Shown here: piece by piece, positions 5,821 to 10,085 of the stretch | Numbering within the stretch: position 1 is the first letter of the stretch | Layout of the letters: the number at the start of each line of letters is the position of its first letter | Assembly (NCBI GenBank): GCA_937915915.1 | Contig: CALGGN010000247.1 | Coordinates: forward strand, 1 to 10,085 | Source of the DNA: an uncultured Selenomonas sp. | GTDB lineage: Bacteria; Bacillota; Negativicutes; Selenomonadales; Selenomonadaceae | DNA length: 10,085 nt | Reading direction: 5' to 3' | The notes under the pieces: model-generated | Seen by the model: only the letters and a program-made list of their open reading frames with translations | Told to the model about the DNA's origin: nothing | The model's database searches: none | Position numbers and translations under genes: made by a program

Positions 5821-7479
5821 ATGGACGCATGGAAGAAATGTCTGGGAGACCTCTATGAATGCATGGACCTACTGAAGCAGGACGACGAGAAACGGGTCTC
5901 CCTGCTCTATGACAGGCAGGGGAGGCAGCTCTGCGTCATGAAGCAGCAGCCCTTGGAGACGATGGATGTCTACCGGGCTTTGAAAGTGCTGGGGAACCGC
6001 CATGTTCCCCGTATTGAGCGTGTATTTCAGGAGGCGGGGCAGTGCGTCGTGGTGGAGGAGCACATCGCAGGAAGAACATTCTCGCATCTTTTGGACAGCG
6101 GAGAACCACTAGAGGATGCAGAAATCGAGGACTTCTTGCGGCAATTGTGCGAATGTCTGTGTCCTCTTCACGAAAAGGGCATCATCCATCGGGACATCAA
6201 GCCGTCCAATCTGCTGCTGACGAATGACGGCATCCTGAAGCTCATCGACTTCGGCATTGCAAGGACGGTGAAAGCGGAGGCCGGGGCGGATACTGTGTGC
6301 TTCGGCACGCGTGGCTTTTCCCCTCCGGAGCAGTATGGCTTCGGACAGACCGATGCGCGGAGCGACATCTACAGCATGGGCATGACGTTCCGGATGTTCC
6401 GACCGCAGTCTGAAAAACTGCGGCGCATCATAGGGAAGGCAACGCAGTTCGCGCCAAAGGACAGATATTCCTCCGTGGTCGAGATACTGAACGAGCTGAG
6501 CGGCGAAGACAACGCTCAAGAGGGGCTGGCAGACAGGACACGGCGGCTGTTGGGGCAGCTCCGCTGGCCCGTTCCCCGTCGGGAGCGGGTGGATGCCAAG
6601 TCGGTTGAGGAAATCCTTGCGGAAAAACTGCTCTCTTTTCGTCCTGCCATGCCTGCTGCAAGGGAGGACTATGCTTTTGATCCGAAGTGCTGCGCGTTGG
6701 AACCGTTCCCGCGCTGCCCAAAGGATGACCAGTATATCTTTCCGTCCAAGGAGGCTGCGCGGCAGAATGGACTGCAAGCGTTCGAGCAGTCCGCCTACAG
6801 TCAAAGGAAAGAATGCATCCGGCAGGTTCTTGTCATTTTTCGGGAGACACAGCTCAGAAATTATTGCGTGTACGAAATCACAAAGGAAAACTACTACCAC
6901 AGGATGAATCGCAGGGTGGAAGGCCGCATCCGGGAGATACTGGCGTGGGCAGGGGAGAAAGGGCTTTCTGTGGAAACCCTTCCCGAAGGTCTGGAATCCT
7001 TCTCCTGTGAACCGTCCTTCCACGGAAAGGATGAGGAAGGCTCCTCCCTGTGGAATCTGGAGCATTTTGAAGATACGGAATATATCGAGCCTGTCTATGC
7101 CCTGCTTGACAAGTGGAGCGGCGCCATTCCTCCCATTGTGGGCTATGAGCAGTACATCGAGACCCGCTCCCAACTTGTCAGTGTCGCGGAAAATAAGGAG
7201 GGGGAAATCGCGGAACATGGCGAGGACTACGAACTCTGTCTGGTTGATCTCTATGCTTTCCGCACGGACAAGGCGGCCAAAGAGCTGCAGGAGAATATCC
7301 TCTATGCCGTTTCGGATCTGGTGATGCAGAGCGATGCGCTGCGCAGGGACATCCACGGAGCCATTCGCGACGCATACGAAGACCAGCTGGAAAAAGCGCT
7401 GGAAGCGAAGGCGGATGAAATGCGGCGCTATTTCAGGATAGTCTTGGGAAAAGTAGGAATCGGTAGTACGCTCCTATAA
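5821..7479 (+). CDS. Hanks-type serine/threonine protein kinase with an unknown C-terminal region
   Basis: The 552-residue protein has its kinase domain at about 20-227. Lys41 (CVMK) is the likely ATP-anchoring lysine, IIHRDIKPSN (121-130) supplies catalytic Asp125, Lys127 and Asn130, and DFG is at 143-145. GTRGFSPPEQYG (162-173) is the activation segment end, SDIYSMG (181-187) is subdomain IX, and KATQFAPKDRYSS (206-218) is subdomain XI. The usual glycine-rich loop is not recognisable, and the stretch between subdomains IX and XI is roughly half the normal length. No membrane helix or PASTA repeats are seen, so it is cytosolic. Residues 228-552 are a charged region I do not recognise. AGAGG 3 bases and GAAAGG 10 bases upstream support ATG 5821; an upstream in-frame ATG (5785) has no ribosome site. 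The stop is 2 bases from the convergent yoeB stop. Confidence 0.88.
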   Translation: MDAWKKCLGDLYECMDLLKQDDEKRVSLLYDRQGRQLCVMKQQPLETMDVYRALKVLGNRHVPRIERVFQEAGQCVVVEEHIAGRTFSHLLDSGEPLEDAEIEDFLRQLCECLCPLHEKGIIHRDIKPSNLLLTNDGILKLIDFGIARTVKAEAGADTVCFGTRGFSPPEQYGFGQTDARSDIYSMGMTFRMFRPQSEKLRRIIGKATQFAPKDRYSSVVEILNELSGEDNAQEGLADRTRRLLGQLRWPVPRRERVDAKSVEEILAEKLLSFRPAMPAAREDYAFDPKCCALEPFPRCPKDDQYIFPSKEAARQNGLQAFEQSAYSQRKECIRQVLVIFRETQLRNYCVYEITKENYYHRMNRRVEGRIREILAWAGEKGLSVETLPEGLESFSCEPSFHGKDEEGSSLWNLEHFEDTEYIEPVYALLDKWSGAIPPIVGYEQYIETRSQLVSVAENKEGEIAEHGEDYELCLVDLYAFRTDKAAKELQENILYAVSDLVMQSDALRRDIHGAIRDAYEDQLEKALEAKADEMRRYFRIVLGKVGIGSTLL

Positions 7480-7481
7480 AA

Positions 7482-7751
7482 TCAGTCACCATAATGATTA
7501 CGGCAAGCGATAATGACAACTTTTTCATCTTCAACGGCATATACGACTCTATGCGTATCATCGATTCTGCGGCTCCAAAAGCCTTGTAAATTACGCTTCA
7601 ACGGCTCCGGCTTGCCGATTCCCTCAAAAGGATGGCGCAAGATATCCTTTATGAGGCCATTGATACGTTTCAACGTTTTCTTATCCTGCGTGTGCCAGTA
7701 CATATAGTCTTCCCACGCATCGACATCCCACTCTATCCGTGTTACCTGCAT
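7482..7751 (-). CDS. yoeB: YoeB-family toxin, ribosome-dependent mRNA endonuclease
   Basis: The 89-residue protein aligns along its length with E. coli YoeB. Shared blocks are DYMYWHTQDKK (15-25), RINGLIKDI (29-37), PFEGIGKPEPLK (41-52), NLQGFWSRRI (54-63), HRVVYAV (67-73) and the C-terminal ACRNHYGD (82-89). The catalytic residues of YoeB correspond to Glu49, Arg68, His86 and Tyr87, so it should be active. YoeB binds the ribosomal A site and cleaves mRNA. ATG 7751 is chosen because GAGG lies 7 bases upstream; a TTG at 7757 would overlap the antitoxin stop. It is the second gene of the operon, after an antitoxin of the RelB/DinJ rather than the YefM type. Confidence 0.95.
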   Translation of the reverse strand: MQVTRIEWDVDAWEDYMYWHTQDKKTLKRINGLIKDILRHPFEGIGKPEPLKRNLQGFWSRRIDDTHRVVYAVEDEKVVIIACRNHYGD

Positions 7752-7753
7752 AG

Positions 7754-8017
7754 TCAATCCTCAATCAGTTCATGCTCCGCTGTCTGTAGACGGCCGGCCT
7801 TGTAATCTTCCATCTTTTTCTCTAAGTAGTGAATATTGGCCGCAGAGTAAAATGGGTCAGCGGATACTTCAAAAGGTATTCTCCGTTCCCGACCTACCGT
7901 TTTGGCAAAAATAGTAAAAGCCGCACTCATGGAAAGTCCCATATCGGCGCAAGCCTGTTCCATGTTTTTCTTGACATCATAATCCAGCTTGAAATTTACA
8001 CTTACTGACTGTGCCAT
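7754..8017 (-). CDS. relB: RelB/DinJ-family antitoxin
   Basis: The 87-residue protein starts with a ribbon-helix-helix half: SVSVNFKLDYDVKKNMEQAC (4-23) then MGLSMSAAFTIFAKTVGRERRIPFEV (26-51), which is the RelB/DinJ pattern (strand, two helices, then the I-P-F motif). The C-terminal part (about 52-87) is the toxin-binding tail. ATG 8017 has AAGGAG 8 bases upstream; a longer frame from 8071 has none and runs through the promoter. The stop codon lies 2 bases before the yoeB ATG. As known for the family, the antitoxin-toxin complex should repress the operon, and the 40-bp palindrome at 8051-8090 fits as its operator. The gene symbol denotes the family only. Confidence 0.92.
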   Translation of the reverse strand: MAQSVSVNFKLDYDVKKNMEQACADMGLSMSAAFTIFAKTVGRERRIPFEVSADPFYSAANIHYLEKKMEDYKAGRLQTAEHELIED

Positions 8018-8043
8018 ACAAAACACTCCTTCCTGATGGCTAT

Positions 8044-8071
8044 ATTCTATCATATATAAAGAAAAATACAA
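8044..8071 (-). promoter_or_regulatory. Promoter of the relB-yoeB operon
   Basis: On the minus strand TTGTAT (8066-8071) and TAGAAT (8044-8049) are 16 bases apart, and TGA precedes the -10 box. The -35 box sits in the centre of the palindrome at 8051-8090, so a protein bound to the palindrome would block RNA polymerase. Confidence 0.6.
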
Positions 8072-8090
8072 TATGTTTTCTTTATATATG
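8051..8090. promoter_or_regulatory. 40-bp palindrome, probable RelB-type autoregulatory operator
   Basis: CATATATAAAGAAAA (8051-8065) and TTTTCTTTATATATG (8076-8090) are perfect inverted 15-bp arms around a 10-base centre that contains the -35 box. Size and position fit two antitoxin dimers. The arms are AT-rich and no T-run follows outside them, so it reads as an operator and not a terminator. Confidence 0.75.
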
Positions 8091-8144
8091 CCTTTTTACA
8101 ATGCATTCCGTCTGACACATATTCTGTCATAATATTTCCATCAA

Positions 8145-8187
8145 AAAAGAGTCGGTGAAATAACGTTCATATTTCACCGGCTCTTTT
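8145..8187 (-). terminator. Long hairpin terminator, probably bidirectional
   Basis: AAAAGAGTCGGTGAAAT (8145-8161) pairs with ATTTCACCGGCTCTTTT (8171-8187) over 17 positions, with one wobble and a 9-nt loop. On the minus strand it ends in CTCTTTTTTG, a good terminator for the XRE gene that ends at 8340. The plus strand also ends in CTCTTTT. Confidence 0.8.
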
Positions 8188-8339
8188 CCATTGCAACTTT
8201 GTGCAGAGCGATGTCCTGTACCGCGCTTTTGCCGAAAATCCAAATTCTCACGGGTCTTCGGCGTGCACTCACTAAGATTTCATAAAAAATCTCAAAATTG
8301 TTCTGGCAGAACACCACAAGCAGATGGGGACTCGATATA
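8188..8339. other. Gene-free spacer between the XRE gene and its terminator
   Basis: The gap from 8018 to 8339 holds the relB promoter and palindrome (8044-8090), the hairpin at 8145-8187 and this 152-base stretch. I see no credible gene here. Two small hairpins are present: AGATTT/AAATCT (8275-8292) and GTTCT/AGAAC (8300-8312). It may be the 3' untranslated region of the XRE transcript. Confidence 0.4.
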
Positions 8340-8696
8340 CTAAGACTGTGAGTTTTGCTCAATGCGGTGTTCTCTCTCATGGACAGCGTTCAGCATGATG
8401 TCCACCATAAGCTTCCCCTCGTCACTCAGACTGAGATATTTGCGTATTTGGTTGTGGTCGTGAGGCGCGATATCATGCAGCTCGCTTTCAAACGGGGTCG
8501 CATCCTGTCCGAGAATGTAGTCGGCCGTGACATCGAACAGAGCGGAAAGCTCTTCGAGTTTTCGGACGGGGCGGCTTGCTCCGCTCTCATATTTGTTATA
8601 GGCAGCGCGTGTGACGCCGATTCTCTGCGCCACATCCTTCTGGGAAAGTCCCTTTTTCTCACGCAGGGAACGTAGGCGAAAAGCGGTGATGTTCAT
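8340..8696 (-). CDS. XRE-family transcriptional regulator (phage-repressor type)
   Basis: The 118-residue protein has a textbook Cro/C1 HTH at 4-62: LRSLREKKGLSQKDVAQRIGV, then the recognition helix TRAAYNKYESG, then KLEELSALFDVTADYILG, the F-x-V-(S/T)-x-D-Y-(I/L)-L-G ending of the family. The tail (63-118) has a SLSDEGKLMVDIMLNAV helix, commonly found in small XRE regulators of mobile elements and probably used for dimerisation. GAGGAG lies 10 bases before ATG 8696. It is divergent from the second XRE gene at 8849, with promoters for both in the 152-bp gap, so cross-regulation is plausible. It is followed by the long hairpin at 8145-8187. Confidence 0.92.
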   Translation of the reverse strand: MNITAFRLRSLREKKGLSQKDVAQRIGVTRAAYNKYESGASRPVRKLEELSALFDVTADYILGQDATPFESELHDIAPHDHNQIRKYLSLSDEGKLMVDIMLNAVHEREHRIEQNSQS

Positions 8697-8720
8697 AGGG
8701 TATCCACTCCTCGCCCTCTA

Positions 8721-8726
8721 TTATAT
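8721..8726 (-). promoter_or_regulatory. Putative -10 element of the XRE gene at 8340-8696
   Basis: A perfect TATAAT lies on the minus strand at 8721-8726, about 25 bases before the start codon and just ahead of the GAGGAG site. The -35 position 17 bases upstream is only TTTTCT, and the leader would be very short. A moderate candidate. Confidence 0.4.
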
Positions 8727-8772
8727 GTGACGGAGAATCATAAGAAAATGAGTGAAGTAAAATCATTGCATA

Positions 8773-8801
8773 TTGACTGTATACTTAAATTCACCTATAA
8801 T
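8773..8801 (+). promoter_or_regulatory. Consensus sigma-A promoter of the XRE-XpaC operon
   Basis: TTGACT (8773-8778), a 17-base spacer and TATAAT (8796-8801) match the consensus at 11 of 12 positions. It lies about 48 bases before the GTG start at 8849. GTGAAGTAA (8754-8762) and an imperfect inverted partner TTAAATTCAC (8785-8794) flank the -35 box and could be an operator for one of the two XRE proteins. Confidence 0.8.
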
Positions 8802-8848
8802 TAAGAAACAACAGAAAAGACAGAAAATGACAAAGGAGGGCGGCCACG

Positions 8849-9046
8849 GTGAAGAACAAGATTCGTGAATTTCGGGAACGGCGGGATCTCAGTCAGGATG
8901 AGGTCTCGAAAATCCTGGGCGTGAACCGCACCGCCGTAGCGAAATGGGAGACGGGCGCCAACAAGCCGCGGCTGGACAAGATCGTGGAGCTGGCAAAGCT
9001 GTTCCGATGCTCGGTGGACGATCTGCTGGGCTTGAAATCGAAATAA
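8849..9046 (+). CDS. Small XRE-family regulator, first gene of the xpaC operon
   Basis: The 65-residue protein is essentially one Cro/C1 HTH domain: IREFRERRDLSQDEVSKILGV, recognition helix NRTAVAKWETG, then KIVELAKLFRCSVDDLLG. It has no effector domain, like the minimal SinR/phage Cro-type repressors. The GTG start is chosen because a strong AAAGGAGGG (8832-8840) lies about 9 bases upstream and no nearby in-frame ATG exists. It is transcribed from a near-consensus promoter and followed 21 bases later by the XpaC-like gene, so it probably autoregulates that operon. It differs in sequence from the divergent XRE protein at 8340-8696. Confidence 0.9.
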   Translation: MKNKIREFRERRDLSQDEVSKILGVNRTAVAKWETGANKPRLDKIVELAKLFRCSVDDLLGLKSK

Positions 9047-9067
9047 ACCTCACGGGAGGCGGGAAGC

Positions 9068-9829
9068 ATGAGGACACTGCGGAAATTTTTGTCTGTCGCA
9101 GCCCTTGCGGTCGGATGCGCTGCGATGCTCACAGGCCGGGATCTGATGGCATCCGGCGCGATTGCGGCCATGTCCCTTCTGCTGTGGCCATGGGGGTTGT
9201 CACAGGAGGCATGGACGGAAAATATCCAGAATCTTGAAAACATGCCGCATCATGAGCCGTTGGAGAAGGCAAGAGCGGACTACGCGATGATCCAAGGGAA
9301 CATCGGGCTGCTTCGGGACAAGACAATGGCGGCGCAGGTAGGGCGGATGCAAGCCATAGCGGGAAGCATGCTGGACTATCTGGGCAGCCACCCGGAAAGA
9401 ATCCCCACAGCCATACAGTTCATCGACTACTATCAGGACAGGACAGCGGCATTGATGCGGCAGTATGTCTCCCTGCAGAAGACAGGCTTGCAGACACAGG
9501 AAATGGAGAACCTGCAGCGCAATATGCGAACGACATTTCAGGGATTCACAGCCGCTTATGAAAAACAGTTCGCAAAAGTCATCGACCATGAGGTCCTTAA
9601 TATGGACGCAGAAATGAAGGTTGCAAGGCAGGTCATGCAGGATGACGGCATCGACTGCAATGGACTGGAAGCGCCGGCCATGCCTCCGGAGGATGATGCT
9701 GCCAATCAGGCAAGTGAAAAGGAAACCGGCTGGACGCTCAAACACACAGGCATTGCCATCGGGGCGGTTGCCCTTGGGGCTGTCGGGCTGTGGAAGATTT
9801 TTGGCGGGGACAACAAAAAATCCGATTAG
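9068..9829 (+). CDS. XpaC-like membrane protein (5-bromo-4-chloroindolyl phosphate hydrolysis family)
   Basis: The 253-residue protein begins with two hydrophobic segments (about 5-22 and 27-44). The helical XpaC domain follows at about 64-192, with family features: ARADYAMIQ, IAGSMLDYLGSHPERIPTA, QFIDYYQDRTAALMRQYV, and FTAAYEKQFAKVIDHEVLNMDAEM. After an acidic linker (193-222) comes a third, glycine/alanine-rich membrane segment (GIAIGAVALGAVGLWKIFG, about 228-246) and a short charged tail. The family is named after B. subtilis XpaC and often neighbours TelA-type genes; its biochemical role is not established. GGGAGG 7 bases upstream supports the start. It is co-transcribed with the small XRE gene. 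The C-terminal membrane segment is not part of the standard family layout as I know it. Confidence 0.82.
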   Translation: MRTLRKFLSVAALAVGCAAMLTGRDLMASGAIAAMSLLLWPWGLSQEAWTENIQNLENMPHHEPLEKARADYAMIQGNIGLLRDKTMAAQVGRMQAIAGSMLDYLGSHPERIPTAIQFIDYYQDRTAALMRQYVSLQKTGLQTQEMENLQRNMRTTFQGFTAAYEKQFAKVIDHEVLNMDAEMKVARQVMQDDGIDCNGLEAPAMPPEDDAANQASEKETGWTLKHTGIAIGAVALGAVGLWKIFGGDNKKSD

Positions 9830-9913
9830 AAATGCTATCCCGGTTGGACTCTTATCCGGTAGATGCTCTGATCCATCTTACCAAGGTATATCCATGAGAA
9901 ACGAGGAACCAGC

Positions 9914-10085
9914 ATGGGGCAGTTTATTGCTTTTATATTGTTTATGCCGATATTTTATTTGTTAGTTACGGGTTTGTTTAATGCAGCACCTGCGCTGACT
10001 GTGCTTTTATTTGCGTTTCTATTGACTAGCCACAATCATTCATGTTTTTACCGATATGTGCCTGCAAAACGTGCCGCATCTTGCA
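9914..10085 (+). CDS. Small membrane protein, 3' end outside window
   Basis: From ATG 9914 the frame is open for 57 codons to the window edge. GAGG lies 7 bases upstream, a well-placed ribosome site. Two hydrophobic segments are visible: FIAFILFMPIFYLLVTGLF (4-22) and ALTVLLFAFLL (27-37), followed by a basic stretch (CFYRYVPAKR). I do not recognise a family. The 84-base gap after the XpaC-like gene has no clear terminator, so it may belong to the same operon. Codon use is AT-richer than in the XpaC gene. Confidence 0.5.
   Translation, partial: MGQFIAFILFMPIFYLLVTGLFNAAPALTVLLFAFLLTSHNHSCFYRYVPAKRAASC

Noticed and set aside
6109..7356. 415-residue minus-strand frame
   Set aside because: It is the antisense shadow of the kinase gene. 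It has no recognisable domains or ribosome site, and the plus strand has clear HRD and DFG motifs.
8174..8380. 68-residue minus-strand frame after the XRE gene
   Set aside because: It starts inside the XRE gene, lacks a ribosome binding site and ends within the terminator hairpin. No family resemblance was seen.

Overview
This window looks like the accessory, integrative part of a chromosome from a low-to-mid-GC Bacillota. Strong AGGAGG-type ribosome binding sites, near-consensus sigma-A promoters, an XpaC-type protein and an AAA-ATPase/PD-(D/E)XK protein all fit. A Negativicutes host of the Selenomonas or Megasphaera type is my best guess, but that is inference and no rRNA or other marker gene is present.

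Layout. 1-1508: an excisionase-like DNA-binding protein cut by the window edge, an intrinsic terminator, a complete tyrosine integrase and its own terminator. 1523-2209: a Phd/Doc toxin-antitoxin operon on the minus strand with a promoter. 2341-2480: an integration scar, made of the 3' half of a tRNA-Arg(UCU) gene with its downstream terminator, flanked by a perfect 14-bp inverted repeat. Immediately beyond it lies a second toxin-antitoxin operon (2436-2835, minus) with an intact Phd/YefM antitoxin and a RelE/ParE-type toxin that stops after 49 residues, 9 bp before the tRNA homology. 2929-5194 (minus): an AAA-ATPase/PD-(D/E)XK protein with a short in-frame echo of its own C terminus behind its stop codon, and two small excisionase-like DNA-binding proteins. 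5278-7479: a divergent pair formed by an XRE-like regulator and a protein kinase with a 320-residue C-terminal region I do not recognise. 7482-8090 (minus): a YoeB toxin with a RelB/DinJ antitoxin, whose promoter lies in a 40-bp palindrome. 8145-9829: an XRE regulator (minus) and, divergently, a second short XRE regulator with an XpaC-like membrane protein. From 9914 a small membrane protein runs off the end.

How it fits together. The excisionase and integrase can move an element, three toxin-antitoxin modules (one broken) would stabilise it, and the tRNA fragment marks where an element joined the chromosome or another element. The orientation of the fragment says that the flank with the terminator (left) is the natural tRNA downstream side and the element lies to the right. 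The integrase, however, is on the left, so two adjacent elements or a rearranged island are likely. The least explained unit is the XRE regulator/kinase pair at 5278-7479, a candidate signalling or phage-defence cassette.
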